This document shows positions 16,082 to 24,751 of a stretch of DNA of 64,000 bases, piece after piece (position 1 is the first letter of the stretch; each line of letters opens with the position of its first letter). The stretch is taken from NCBI RefSeq assembly GCF_003606285.1, contig NZ_CP028885.1, positions 62,001-126,000 on the forward strand, written 5' to 3'. Origin of the DNA: Borrelia turcica IST7 (GTDB lineage: Bacteria > Spirochaetota > Spirochaetia > Borreliales > Borreliaceae). The notes under the pieces were generated by a model, which was not told where the DNA came from, made no database searches, and saw only the letters and a program-made list of their open reading frames with translations. A program made the position numbers and the translations under genes.

Positions 16082-17128
16082 ATGAGAATAAAAAAAAGTT
16101 ATTTAATAACAAGTGTTCTTTTAAGTTTCGTAAGCTGTGATTTATCAGTGTTAGACAAGACTAAAGATGTGCTGTCAGAGATGCGAGCTATTTTAGAAAC
16201 AGATGCTGTTAAAGATGTGGCTTCAGGGAAGGCTGGATTTACGGTTGTAAGTGAAACAAAGACAGGTAGTGTGGGCGTATCTAAGACACAAGGAGAGGCT
16301 GGATTTGATAATTCTACAGTAGTAGGAGAGGGTTCTAGTTCTATTGCAACAGGTAGTTCACAAGGTTCCGCAAATACAGCAGGTGAGGGTAGTGTTGTAG
16401 AAGACGAGACAGGAAATGATAAAGGTATGAGTTTTGTAGAATCTGGTTCTGGTGGCATTCAACAAGTAGACTATAATTCAGGTGATGTTAGTGTAACTTA
16501 TGGTGGTGAATCAGAAGTTGTTGAAGATAGTTACTCATCAGGAACATCAGGAGTTATTTTTGGTGGAAATAGTGCTGTGATCATAGAAGAGGACACAAAG
16601 GCTGATTACTTAGATTATTTAACTACCAAAGCAGAAAAGGAAGAAAGTAAAAAATATAATAGCCATATATACAAAACTAAATCTCATATGGAATATGCAC
16701 GTGTTTTGGCTAGTAAAATAACAAAAAGCTATAGTTTATTTAACCTGTATAACACAAAAGGCTATGGCACACAAAACCTTGGAGAGACTAGAGTCAGAGA
16801 AATTGCAGCAAAGAAGTTAGCTGAGTTTACAAAAGTACAACTAGAAAAAGACTTGCAAGGATTATTGGATCAAATTGTAGAATCTAAAAAAGCAGCAGCA
16901 GCTGCAAGAGATGTTATTAACTATGGTAACGAAGGCCGAGCAGTGAAAGAGTTGGATGAGTTGCGTGTGAAAATAGAAGAGTTACTTTCTATAGTTAAAG
17001 GTGAGAATGATATAAAAATAGCGTATGGAAAGGTATCAACTAGGAGCTATTTGTTCTCTAACATAATAAATTCTATGAAGAGAATAAGTGTTTCACTTGA
17101 CACCAATTACAGAGATATACCTGCATAA
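16082..17128 (+). CDS. Family B lipoprotein (member 3)
   Basis: A 348-residue predicted lipoprotein. The head (signal with Cys19, DLSVLDKTKDVLSEMR, FTVVSETKT) is almost identical to members 2 and 4. The variable middle differs (GEGSSSIATGSSQG type), and the acidic EEDTKADY stretch leads to the helical tail with KKLAEFTKVQLEKDLQGLL. The tail after the EKDLQGLL motif is the most divergent among members 2-4. ATG at 16082 is chosen over an in-frame GTG at 16073, which lies inside the ribosome binding site AAAGGAGTGAG. Confidence 0.9.
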   Translation: MRIKKSYLITSVLLSFVSCDLSVLDKTKDVLSEMRAILETDAVKDVASGKAGFTVVSETKTGSVGVSKTQGEAGFDNSTVVGEGSSSIATGSSQGSANTAGEGSVVEDETGNDKGMSFVESGSGGIQQVDYNSGDVSVTYGGESEVVEDSYSSGTSGVIFGGNSAVIIEEDTKADYLDYLTTKAEKEESKKYNSHIYKTKSHMEYARVLASKITKSYSLFNLYNTKGYGTQNLGETRVREIAAKKLAEFTKVQLEKDLQGLLDQIVESKKAAAAARDVINYGNEGRAVKELDELRVKIEELLSIVKGENDIKIAYGKVSTRSYLFSNIINSMKRISVSLDTNYRDIPA

Positions 17129-17153
17129 ACTATAATTTAAATTAAAAGAAGAA

Positions 17154-17173
17154 TAGGCTACTTAGGTAGCCTA
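17154..17173 (+). terminator. Family B terminator (copy 2)
   Basis: TAGGCTAC/GTAGCCTA hairpin with loop TTAG, identical to copy 1, followed by TTTT. Confidence 0.75.
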
Positions 17174-17274
17174 TTTTGTATTGTCTTTTCTTTTATAGTA
17201 AAGCATTAATCTTTAAGTCTAACAAGTAGTTTAGGACTACAATTGTTGTCTAAATCCCTTAATTACAAAGTAAT

Positions 17275-17304
17275 TTAAGAATTTTAATTTTGTTGAAGTA
17301 TAAT
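17275..17304 (+). promoter_or_regulatory. Promoter for the gene at 17342
   Basis: TTAAGA at 17275-17280 and TATAAT at 17299-17304, 18 bases apart. Confidence 0.55.
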
Positions 17305-17341
17305 GTGTTAATTATGATTATTTTCAAAGGAGTGAAAAAAA

Positions 17342-18418
17342 ATGAGAAAAAGTTATTTAATAACAAGTGTTCTTTTAAGTTTCGTAAGCTGTGATTTATC
17401 TGTCTTAGATAAGACTAAAGATGTGTTGTCAGAAGTACGTGCTATTTTAGAGACAGATGCTGTTAAAGATGTGGCTTCAGGGAAAGCAGGATTTACGATT
17501 GTAAGTGAAACAAAGACAGGTAGTGTGGGCGTATCTAAGACACAAGGAGAGGTTGGATTTGATAGATCTACAGTAGATTCTTCAGGTACTAGAGTAGCAG
17601 GTAGCGCAGGTTATGCAAACCCAGCAGGTGTAGGTAGTGTTGTAGAAGAGGACGAGGCAGGAAATGTTACAGGTATTGGTTTTGTAGAATATGATACTTA
17701 CTCAGGTAGATATGCACCAGAGTTTGGTGTGTCAGGTTCTAATCCTATTGAAAGACCACAGATATTACACTACGGTAGTACAACTTCAGGTGGTACAACA
17801 GAAGTTATTGAAGATAGTTACTCATCAGGTATGTCAGGGTTTATTTCTGGTGGTGCTAGTGCTGTGACTATCGACGAGGATACAGATGAGGATTATAAGA
17901 ATCATTTGATTGACTTAGCAGAAAAGGAAGCAAGTAAAAAATATGACAAACATATAAAGAAAGCTAAAGACTATGTACAGGGTATATATACTTACACTAG
18001 TAGATTAAAAGACGGATATAAGACAGTTGATCTTTGTTTAACTAAGAAATATGATTCACGTGATCTTGAGAATAGCAGATCAAATTACGCAATTGCTACA
18101 AAAAAGTTAGCTGAGTATACAAAAGAACAACTAGAAAAAGACTTGCAAGGATTATTGGATCAAATTGTAGGAGGTATAGCTAGTATAGAAAAGGCTTCTG
18201 AGAATGATTACAGTCAAAATGATTTGCGAGCAAAGAATGAATTGAGTAATCTTAAAAAATCATTAGAGGATTTAATTAAAGACGTTAAGTCTGTTACTGA
18301 GACAAATCATGAAGCTTATAGAAAGGTATCAAGAAAGAGCCATATAATCGCAAAGATAAGTAGTTCTGTATCTAGAATACAGAATATGCTTAATTACGGA
18401 TACAGTATTGCTAGATAA
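17342..18418 (+). CDS. Family B lipoprotein (member 4)
   Basis: A 358-residue predicted lipoprotein closest to member 2. The signal (Cys17) lacks the two-residue M-R extension of its neighbours; the head again reads DLSVLDKTKDVLSEVR and FTIVSETKT. The middle shares YDTYSGRYAPEFGVSG with member 2 but has its own segment PIERPQILHYGS. The tail has KKLAEYTKEQLEKDLQGLL and DVKSVTETNHEAYRKVS, nearly the same as in member 2. This mosaic pattern fits exchange of segments between copies. ATG at 17342 follows AAAGGAGTG. Confidence 0.9.
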   Translation: MRKSYLITSVLLSFVSCDLSVLDKTKDVLSEVRAILETDAVKDVASGKAGFTIVSETKTGSVGVSKTQGEVGFDRSTVDSSGTRVAGSAGYANPAGVGSVVEEDEAGNVTGIGFVEYDTYSGRYAPEFGVSGSNPIERPQILHYGSTTSGGTTEVIEDSYSSGMSGFISGGASAVTIDEDTDEDYKNHLIDLAEKEASKKYDKHIKKAKDYVQGIYTYTSRLKDGYKTVDLCLTKKYDSRDLENSRSNYAIATKKLAEYTKEQLEKDLQGLLDQIVGGIASIEKASENDYSQNDLRAKNELSNLKKSLEDLIKDVKSVTETNHEAYRKVSRKSHIIAKISSSVSRIQNMLNYGYSIAR

Positions 18419-18455
18419 AAGCTATAAAGTAAAATTAAATTAATTAAAAGAAGAA

Positions 18456-18475
18456 TAGGCTACTTAGGTAGCCTA
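18456..18475 (+). terminator. Family B terminator (copy 3)
   Basis: TAGGCTAC/GTAGCCTA hairpin with loop TTAG, followed by TTTT. Confidence 0.75.
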
Positions 18476-18518
18476 TTTTGGTATTTATAATCTTTTCTTA
18501 TGCTAATTACAAAGTAAT

Positions 18519-18548
18519 TTAAGAATTTTAATTTTGTTGAAGTATAAT
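18519..18548 (+). promoter_or_regulatory. Promoter for the gene at 18584
   Basis: TTAAGA at 18519-18524 and TATAAT at 18543-18548, 18 bases apart. Confidence 0.55.
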
Positions 18549-18583
18549 GTATTGATTATTATTATTTTTAGAGGAGATAAAAT

Positions 18584-19663
18584 ATGGGAATAAAAAGAAA
18601 ATATGTGTGTGCAAGCATTCTTTTAAGTTTCGTAAGTTGTGATTTATCAGTACTAGATAAGACTAAGGATGTGTTGTCAGAAGTACGAGGTATTTTAGAG
18701 AGCGATGCTGTTAAAGATGTGGCTTCAGGGAAAGCAGGATTTACGGTTGTAAGTGAAACAAAGACAAGTGTAACTAGTTTGGTGCCAGAAGGAACAGAAG
18801 ATGTTGTGGGTGTATCTATGCCACCAGTAGAGACAGGAAAGAAAGATAATACAGTAGGAACAACAAATTCTATTGCAACAGGTGATTTTACAGAACAAAA
18901 TGCAACTACAACAAGTGTAGCTAGTTCAGTATCAGGCGTAGCAGTAAGTGATGTTGTAGGTGGTAGTACTTACGAAACTGGCTTGTCAGGTTACAGTAGT
19001 GCAGTGGATATAACAGAAAATTCTTCGTCAAGCTTTACTTCAGGTTCATACTCTGGAGAGATGATAACTGTAGAAGAATATGATTCATACGGGTTTGGTA
19101 TGACAGGTTCATATGGGTTAATGTCCAATTCAATGACGGAAGTTGAAGATGAATTTGATGGGGACGATGATGATACAGACAGGAAAGAAAAGAGAGATAG
19201 TAATATATATGATTTCTACTTGAAGAAAACTAAAGGGAATGTTTACAATTCACTTGGGCTAGTTAAAAAAATAATAGGTGACTATGATTCAGTGAATCTC
19301 TATACAACTAAGTACTATAGTCCATTGAATCTTGGAGAGACTTCTGAAAAAGCCAATGATAAAAAAGAGTTGGATAAATATACAAAAGAACAATTAGAGA
19401 AAGATTTGAATGAGCTTTTAGGATACCTTAAAGAAGGTCAAAGTTCACTAGAATCTGCTAAAGGTGTTTATAAGAGCGATATTAGTGCAAAGAATAAGTT
19501 AAGTGAGCTTCAAACAGAAGTAGAGAAGTTTATTGCGGAAGTTGAAACAGATGGTAGTGCATATGATAGGACAGGAACTCGCCAAGGTCAGCTCTCAAAA
19601 ATGATAGGTACTTTAAATACAGTAAAAGACTTACTTAATAGCGGAAGCAACATTGGCAATTAA
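18584..19663 (+). CDS. Family B lipoprotein (member 5)
   Basis: A 359-residue predicted lipoprotein. The signal (MGIKRKYVCASILLSFVSC, Cys19) is of a different subtype from members 2-4, but the sequence after the cysteine is the same through FTVVSETKT. The middle (70-205) is unrelated in detail: Thr/Ser/Val-rich, then YETGLSGYSS and an acidic GDDDDTDR stretch. The helical tail with YTKEQLEKDLNELLGYLKEG resembles member 1 more than members 2-4. GAGGAGA precedes the ATG. Function unknown. Confidence 0.9.
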   Translation: MGIKRKYVCASILLSFVSCDLSVLDKTKDVLSEVRGILESDAVKDVASGKAGFTVVSETKTSVTSLVPEGTEDVVGVSMPPVETGKKDNTVGTTNSIATGDFTEQNATTTSVASSVSGVAVSDVVGGSTYETGLSGYSSAVDITENSSSSFTSGSYSGEMITVEEYDSYGFGMTGSYGLMSNSMTEVEDEFDGDDDDTDRKEKRDSNIYDFYLKKTKGNVYNSLGLVKKIIGDYDSVNLYTTKYYSPLNLGETSEKANDKKELDKYTKEQLEKDLNELLGYLKEGQSSLESAKGVYKSDISAKNKLSELQTEVEKFIAEVETDGSAYDRTGTRQGQLSKMIGTLNTVKDLLNSGSNIGN

Positions 19664-19695
19664 GCTTTTAAATTTAATTTAATTAAAAGCAGAAA

Positions 19696-19715
19696 TAGGC
19701 TACTTAGGTAGCCTA
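19696..19715 (+). terminator. Family B terminator (copy 4)
   Basis: TAGGCTAC/GTAGCCTA hairpin with loop TTAG, followed by TTTTATTT. Confidence 0.75.
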
Positions 19716-19815
19716 TTTTATTTAAGTAAAAATATTGTTTGCTTAAATTCTTATTAATTAATTTGAGGTAAATAAATGGTATTGGTCTATAATTATTCCT
19801 TAAAGGAGATTTAAT

Positions 19816-20814
19816 ATGAGAATAAAAAGAAAATATATATGCGCAAGCATTCTTTTAAGCTTCTTAAGCTGTGGTTTGTCGGTAGCGGATAAGTCTAAGG
19901 AAGCGTTGGGAGAAGTGCGTGATATGTTAGAAAGCGATGCTGTTGAGAATGGGACTACTGGCACTGTAGAGAAAAGCATTACTAAGACAGTAACAAAAGA
20001 GTCTACTGTTAAATTGAATGTTCAAGCAAAGAGTGCTGGTTCTTCTGGTAACCATGAACATGGAAGAGAAGTTGCAAGTTCGCTTGAGAATCATCAAGAT
20101 GGCATTGTTTTAAGTGGTGGTTTATATAACAGACCAGAAATGCCTGCTTTAAAACCAGTAATTTCTAAGCCTGAGAAAGAAGATAAAAGCAAGTACGATG
20201 AAGAGACTATTCCAGAGAGTCGAAAAGATGAGATGCGAGATAGCATAAAAAGAATTATAGAGGGAACTGAATATTCTTTACAAAAAGCAAAAGAATTTCA
20301 ACCAAAATTCAAGGAGCAAAGTGATAAGGCCAAGGAGTTGTTGCATAAAATTGGAAAGGTACGAAATAGAAATCAAAGCAGAAGAACCATAGAAGCACAA
20401 AAAAAGATTGACGAAATTTATAAAGAACTAGACAAGGAAATGAGATCAGTTAGCTATGACGATGGTGAACAATTGTTGCACAATGCAGGTTCAGACAGTG
20501 ATCTAGTAAAAGTCAAAAGAGAAGCTTTACTTAAAGCTTTGGACTATAATATAAAAGATGATAAAATTAGAAGGCTTTGGGATCAATTTGTAGAGAAAGG
20601 AGAGGCTGTATTGTCTAATGCAGTGGCCCTTCAACAAGAGACTCGTATACTAGCAGGCTGTATTAAGTATGCAGAAGAGAAACTTAAGGAATTTAAAGAA
20701 GAAGATGTTGAATTTGAATACTCAACATGGTACTCTAGAAAGGGAAGTAATGCTCATGGAAAAAAGAAGCAAAGAACAGTAAGAAGAGCAAATAAAAATT
20801 ATTATAATTATTAA
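19816..20814 (+). CDS. Family B lipoprotein (member 6), divergent tail
   Basis: A 332-residue predicted lipoprotein. The signal (Cys19) matches member 5, followed by GLSVADKSKEALGEVRDMLESDAV, a diverged form of the family head. The rest differs: no Gly/Ser-rich block, a basic/acidic Lys- and Glu-rich middle, and a long helical C-terminal half (about 135-310) ending in a basic tail rich in Lys, Arg, Asn and Tyr. It may join a family B head to another helical domain. AAAGGAGA precedes the ATG; TATAAT at 19788-19793 is a possible -10 box. Function unknown. Confidence 0.88.
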   Translation: MRIKRKYICASILLSFLSCGLSVADKSKEALGEVRDMLESDAVENGTTGTVEKSITKTVTKESTVKLNVQAKSAGSSGNHEHGREVASSLENHQDGIVLSGGLYNRPEMPALKPVISKPEKEDKSKYDEETIPESRKDEMRDSIKRIIEGTEYSLQKAKEFQPKFKEQSDKAKELLHKIGKVRNRNQSRRTIEAQKKIDEIYKELDKEMRSVSYDDGEQLLHNAGSDSDLVKVKREALLKALDYNIKDDKIRRLWDQFVEKGEAVLSNAVALQQETRILAGCIKYAEEKLKEFKEEDVEFEYSTWYSRKGSNAHGKKKQRTVRRANKNYYNY

Positions 20815-20820
20815 AATAAA

Positions 20821-20852
20821 AATAAAACCTCACTTTAAAGTGAGGTTTTATT
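20821..20852 (+). terminator. Palindromic terminator between convergent genes
   Basis: AATAAAACCTCACTTT is followed directly by its reverse complement, a perfect 16-base inverted repeat. A-rich and T-rich ends make it usable from both strands, which fits its place between the convergent genes ending at 20814 and 20935. Confidence 0.8.
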
Positions 20853-20934
20853 TAAACTACTTGTTCATAAGAAAATTAATCTATGTAAGTTTTGTAAGTT
20901 TTAGATTAATCATTTCCCATCGGTAGGAAAAATC

Positions 20935-21597
20935 CTAGTACCTTATAATAAATTGTGTATAATGCTTGTGTAGCTTAGAGTATACTTTTTCAGTCGAGTT
21001 GTAAAGGTCTGCAAATTTGGGCATAAATTTTTGAAAACTTTTATCAAGTTTATTATGGTCAAGAATACTTACGCTAGATAAAAATTCTTTCTTGTATTTA
21101 TCAATCAAGGGCAATCGCTTTTCCAATGATTCCTTGTATTCATGATAGTGTTTTTGTACTCCCACTGATTCCTCGTGAGTCAACATGTTTGCAAGCTCTA
21201 TTGTATCAAGCAGAAGTAAACTTAATGAATCAAGTTCATAGAGCAAATAAGCAGCCTTATCTGCGTTTTTATCCTTAAGTTTAGTTAAAAACAAAGCTGT
21301 TCTTTTAAGTAATGCCTTACGATCAGTAACAGCAGAATCACCTTTTTCATTTCTTGTAACCATTAAACATAATTTTAATTTATGTAATAAATCTTCACCG
21401 GACATTGATTTAAAATCATTAATCGTTGCAAGAAAATAACTATCAAGGATTGATAAGTTGTTAAAATTAGTACGCCACTTATATACTCTTACTTCACTTC
21501 TTAAATCACCCTCTTCATTTAAAGAGAATAAACATAGTGGACTTGCAAGTAGCACAGACAAAAGAATTGTTTTTATTGCCAAATTCTTAAAAATCAT
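20935..21597 (-). CDS. Secreted protein of unknown function
   Basis: A 220-residue protein with a hydrophobic N-terminal signal (MIFKNLAIKTILLSVLLASP) but no proper lipobox: the only nearby cysteine sits in PLCLF, so cleavage by signal peptidase I or an uncleaved anchor is more likely. The mature part is largely helical with a Leu-rich central segment (LLYELDSLSLLLLDTIEL, about residues 105-122). AGAGG precedes the ATG. It differs from the following family C lipoproteins on the same strand and was not recognised. Confidence 0.82.
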   Translation of the reverse strand: MIFKNLAIKTILLSVLLASPLCLFSLNEEGDLRSEVRVYKWRTNFNNLSILDSYFLATINDFKSMSGEDLLHKLKLCLMVTRNEKGDSAVTDRKALLKRTALFLTKLKDKNADKAAYLLYELDSLSLLLLDTIELANMLTHEESVGVQKHYHEYKESLEKRLPLIDKYKKEFLSSVSILDHNKLDKSFQKFMPKFADLYNSTEKVYSKLHKHYTQFIIRY

Positions 21598-21790
21598 ACT
21601 TTTTACCTCTCATTTTTGTATATACTAAATTACTATATAGCATTTTAAATAAATTATAAGACTCAATGAAATTTTAATTATAGATACTAGATTATCTTGA
21701 AGTTATGCTAGTTTGTTTTCTGTTACTAGATACAACTATATAAGAATAGAAAATAAAGTAAAAATTTTCAAAATAGGTGTAGTAATAAAA

Positions 21791-21817
21791 TAAGCTTGAG
21801 CTTATAGCTCAAGCTTA
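21791..21817 (-). terminator. Family C terminator (gene ending at 21850)
   Basis: AAGCTTGAGC pairs perfectly with GCTCAAGCTT around a five-base loop. The AGCTTGAG/CTCAAGCT core recurs after most family C genes. Confidence 0.75.
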
Positions 21818-21849
21818 TAAGTGTGCTATGGATAATTAATATCCACTGG

Positions 21850-22596
21850 TTAAGGTTCCATTTTTACTGCAGGTTCTAAGATTGGATATGGGTATCTTTT
21901 TTCTGCTCTTTGATCACAAGATCCTATAGGGGATCTAAAAATACCCTTTGCCATGCATTTTTTAATAAGAATAGCTCTCTTTTTTGTAGCATTCATATGT
22001 TTTAAGAAAAAACTAAAACTAAAGCCATTGACGTCAGGTATTCCCTTAAAGAAATCATCAAGTTTCTCTTTGGAAGTTTTCTTTGTGAAAACGGAATCAT
22101 ACATGCAATCAGCTAAACTTAAGTAGAAACCTCTATATGCTTTTCCAAGGTAGTGTTCAAGCTCTTCTTTAATAATCTGAGTGTCTGGTATTTGCTTTAT
22201 AGCCTCTTCTGCCTCTAGCTTAATCTTTTCTATCTTAAATTTTTTGTCTATAAACTCTTCTTTAAATTCGCCATTAAGTTTATCAAATAGACTTTTAAAC
22301 TCACTATCCTCTGTTGTGAACTTAGGATGAGTGTTCTTTATTGAGCTTACAATATTATCTGACCCCAGAAAACTAATACCTGAGTCAAATAATTTTTGCT
22401 TAAACTCTTCACTTAGTTCTTCTGAACTAGAATATTGCATAATTTTTAATGAATCGTCTTTAATATCATTGTAGCTTTCTTGTATTGTAGTATCATCAGC
22501 TACACTACAACAAATTAAAGCTAGAATGAGAGTAGTTAGCAATGGTGATAATATAGTTTTAATGTTTAATTTAGGTTTAAAACGAATGTTGTTCAT
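21850..22596 (-). CDS. Family C double-cysteine lipoprotein (member 1)
   Basis: A 248-residue predicted lipoprotein. A basic N-terminus and hydrophobic core end in LALICCS, two adjacent cysteines (29/30); either could be lipidated, and the site departs from the usual L-A-G-C form. The mature protein has the family C features: a motif F-D-S-G near residue 70, the helical segment KLNGEFKEEFIDKKFKIEKIKLEAEEAIK (split here: KEEFIDKK and KLEAEEAIK), paired cysteines in the last third, and the motif RYPYP near the C-terminus. GGAG precedes the ATG within a small hairpin. Function unknown. Confidence 0.88.
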   Translation of the reverse strand: MNNIRFKPKLNIKTILSPLLTTLILALICCSVADDTTIQESYNDIKDDSLKIMQYSSSEELSEEFKQKLFDSGISFLGSDNIVSSIKNTHPKFTTEDSEFKSLFDKLNGEFKEEFIDKKFKIEKIKLEAEEAIKQIPDTQIIKEELEHYLGKAYRGFYLSLADCMYDSVFTKKTSKEKLDDFFKGIPDVNGFSFSFFLKHMNATKKRAILIKKCMAKGIFRSPIGSCDQRAEKRYPYPILEPAVKMEP

Positions 22597-22606
22597 AAAA
22601 TGACTC

Positions 22607-22627
22607 CTTACTTATTACTTAAGTAAG
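22607..22627 (-). promoter_or_regulatory. Hairpin overlapping the ribosome binding site of 22596
   Basis: Read on the minus strand, CTTACTT pairs with AAGTAAG around seven bases, and the last bases of the stem are the first bases of the ribosome binding site AAGGAG. Comparable hairpins precede the next two genes. Confidence 0.45.
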
Positions 22628-22699
22628 TATAGTGCTATTTAGTTATATTACATTTATTTAATTATTATTTACATTTTTAAAAGATAGGTACCGATTAAT

Positions 22700-22729
22700 A
22701 AAAAACTTGAGCCTAGACCCAAGCTTTTT
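22700..22729 (-). terminator. Family C terminator (gene ending at 22786)
   Basis: AAAAACTTG pairs with CAAGCTTTTT (one bulge) around GAGCCTAGACC; a run of T follows on the minus strand. Confidence 0.6.
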
Positions 22730-22785
22730 AGTGTTTAAACGAGTACTGGTAGAATTTTGTATTGTTTTGTGATAATTAATATAGC

Positions 22786-23520
22786 CTAATGAATTTTATG
22801 TCCTTTTGGATATGGGTACATACTCTCAGCTTCAGATACACAATCTAGTGAAGGTTCAGTAGAGTTTTCACTTTGAGCAGTAGGACTGTGTATGCAAGAT
22901 ATTATGTGCATGGCTCTGTTTGTTATTGCATTCATGTTCTGTATTATTAAGTCAATACTTACCCCATATTCGTTGGGGTTTCCTTCAAAGAAATTAAGGA
23001 GACGAAGAGGATTTTCGGGGGATTCATAGGCATTTTTGTACATACATAAAATTAATAGTACAAAGTAATTTTCATATATATTCTTAAGGGTTTCTTCTAG
23101 ATCTTCTTTTACTTCTTTAAGGTCTTTACCGGATTTTTCTACTTCAAGTATTAATTCAGATAATTCATCAATAGCATCTTCTGCGTCTAGTTTGCTATTT
23201 ACTATCTTAGCCATGGCATCTATGAAATCTTCTTTATAATCACCATTTAGTCTATCGAGTAATGCTTTAAGTTCGTCATCTTCTGTTGTAAAGGTAGGAA
23301 TATTACTTCTTACCTTCTTAGCAATATCTTCTGATTGTAGAGCCTTAAGGCCTAAATCAAGTAAATCACTCCTAAGCCATGGGCTTAATTTTGAGTTCAT
23401 GTCTTCTGATGATTTTTTTTGAGCATCTGTGCTACAACAAATTAAAGCTAGAATGAGAATAGTGAGCATTGTTTGAATAATTTTACCTTTTATTTTAGGT
23501 TGAAAATGAGTTTTGTACAT
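22786..23520 (-). CDS. Family C double-cysteine lipoprotein (member 2)
   Basis: A 244-residue predicted lipoprotein with signal ending in LALICCS (Cys28/29). The mature part has the segment LNGDYKEDFIDAMAKI, the acidic helix KLDAEDAIDEL, a cysteine after the LLIL segment (about 160), FFEGNP in place of the FFKGTPD of the other members, and the C-terminal motif MYPYPKGH. It is the most divergent of the five in the middle (a Glu/Lys-rich insert around 130-150). A hairpin overlaps its ribosome binding site. Function unknown. Confidence 0.88.
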   Translation of the reverse strand: MYKTHFQPKIKGKIIQTMLTILILALICCSTDAQKKSSEDMNSKLSPWLRSDLLDLGLKALQSEDIAKKVRSNIPTFTTEDDELKALLDRLNGDYKEDFIDAMAKIVNSKLDAEDAIDELSELILEVEKSGKDLKEVKEDLEETLKNIYENYFVLLILCMYKNAYESPENPLRLLNFFEGNPNEYGVSIDLIIQNMNAITNRAMHIISCIHSPTAQSENSTEPSLDCVSEAESMYPYPKGHKIH

Positions 23521-23531
23521 AAATTGGACTC

Positions 23532-23551
23532 CTTACTTATTAATAAGCAAG
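23532..23551 (-). promoter_or_regulatory. Hairpin overlapping the ribosome binding site of 23520
   Basis: On the minus strand CTTGCTTATT is followed by AATAAGTAAG, a near-perfect palindrome (one G-U pair) that runs into the ribosome binding site AAGGAG. Confidence 0.45.
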
Positions 23552-23644
23552 TATATTGCTATTTAGCTTTATTTCATTTTAATGCTATTGGTTAAATGCT
23601 AGTGGTTTTTTGGGATTAAATGTTTGAGAGGCAGAATACAAAAA

Positions 23645-23671
23645 AAAGCTTGAGCCTTAGGCTCAAGCTTT
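23645..23671 (-). terminator. Family C terminator (gene ending at 23725)
   Basis: AAAGCTTGAGCC pairs perfectly with GGCTCAAGCTTT around three bases; on the minus strand a run of T follows. Confidence 0.8.
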
Positions 23672-23724
23672 AAGTATGTAAATGATAGTTGATAATGTCA
23701 TCTACTTTAAGTTACATGTCTAGT

Positions 23725-24570
23725 CTAACTGTTGCTCCTTGCTTGTTGTCTCCTTGGATATGGGTACTTTTGTTCTGCTTCGCTAGAACACTTTTGAACT
23801 TTTTGAATCTCTTCACCAGAAGAATTAGATTTACTCATACAAGCTTTAAAATGAACAGCTCTGTTCTTTATTGCCTCGATTTCTTTTAAAACAGAGTCAA
23901 TGCTATCCCCATTTTTGTCAGGTGTTCCCTTAAAGAAATCAATAAGTCTCTCCCCAACAACTTTATTGTCAGCGTGGTATTCGACATACATACACAGAGT
24001 TAAGAATATGAAATAATCATCGTATGCTTCTTTGAGCTCTGTTATAAACCTTTCTTTTTCTTGCTTAAGACCACTTTCTTGAAATAGTTTGCCTCCGGTA
24101 GGAAGTATGTCTTTAATAGCTTCTTCTGCTTCTAGTTTAATTTTTTCTAATTTAAAATTGCCATGTATGAATTCTTCTTTAAAATCACCTCTAAGCTTAT
24201 TGAGCAATGCTGGAAATTCTCCAGCTTGTGTAAAGTCTGTTTTAAAGTTATTGTTGTAGGAAACTGTGTGTGGTTTTATTTTTTCTATAAGTTTATCTAT
24301 AGTAGCATCTAATTCTAGTGTATGCATGCCCACATCAAATAGCTTTTGTTTAAGCTCAGGACTAAGACCCGTTGGCTTTGTGTGACTATCTATGTTAATA
24401 GGTTCTTTGGAATGTTTTTGCAATATTTCTTCTTTAATTTCCTTGTAATCTTCTTGCATCCTATCATCGTCATAAACATTACAACAAATGAATGCTATAA
24501 GTAGTGTTGTTGATGTTATTTTAAACACAAGCTTATTGTTTGTTTTAAATTTAAAACAAGCTTTGTACAT
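23725..24570 (-). CDS. Family C double-cysteine lipoprotein (member 3)
   Basis: A 281-residue predicted lipoprotein with signal ending in IAFICCN (Cys29/30), then VYDDDRMQEDYKEIKEEI, shared with members 4 and 5. It has GLSPELKQKLFD, LRGDFKEEFIHGNFKLEKIK, an acidic helix, RLIDFFKGTPDKNGDSID, two pairs of cysteines in the C-terminal third and the motif KYPYP followed by a basic tail. A ribosome binding site hairpin of the family type lies just upstream. Function unknown. Confidence 0.88.
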   Translation of the reverse strand: MYKACFKFKTNNKLVFKITSTTLLIAFICCNVYDDDRMQEDYKEIKEEILQKHSKEPINIDSHTKPTGLSPELKQKLFDVGMHTLELDATIDKLIEKIKPHTVSYNNNFKTDFTQAGEFPALLNKLRGDFKEEFIHGNFKLEKIKLEAEEAIKDILPTGGKLFQESGLKQEKERFITELKEAYDDYFIFLTLCMYVEYHADNKVVGERLIDFFKGTPDKNGDSIDSVLKEIEAIKNRAVHFKACMSKSNSSGEEIQKVQKCSSEAEQKYPYPRRQQARSNS

Positions 24571-24582
24571 AAATTTAGACTC

Positions 24583-24601
24583 CTTCTTATCCCTAAGTAA
24601 G
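24583..24601 (-). promoter_or_regulatory. Hairpin overlapping the ribosome binding site of 24570
   Basis: On the minus strand CTTACTTA and TAAGAAG pair (one bulged base) around GGGA. The bases differ from those of the two sister hairpins but the pairing is kept. Confidence 0.4.
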
Positions 24602-24684
24602 TATAGTGCTGTTTATTGTTATTTCATTTTAAATGTCCAGTATTCTTATAAGTTAAGTTTTGGGAAGTTTAAGACATACAAAAG

Positions 24685-24711
24685 GAAAGCTTAAGTCTGA
24701 CTCAAGCTTTC
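24685..24711 (-). terminator. Family C terminator (gene ending at 24752)
   Basis: GAAAGCTTAAGT and ACTCAAGCTTTC pair with one mismatch. Confidence 0.6.
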
Positions 24712-24751
24712 TTGTGTAAATAATAATATTTTAAATGTAAATCTACTCTTG

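Noticed and set aside
20935-21597. The gene at 20935-21597 as a family C lipoprotein
   Set aside because: It is on the same strand next to family C, but has no double cysteine, no FFKGTPD-type or YPYP motif and no similarity in the mature part.
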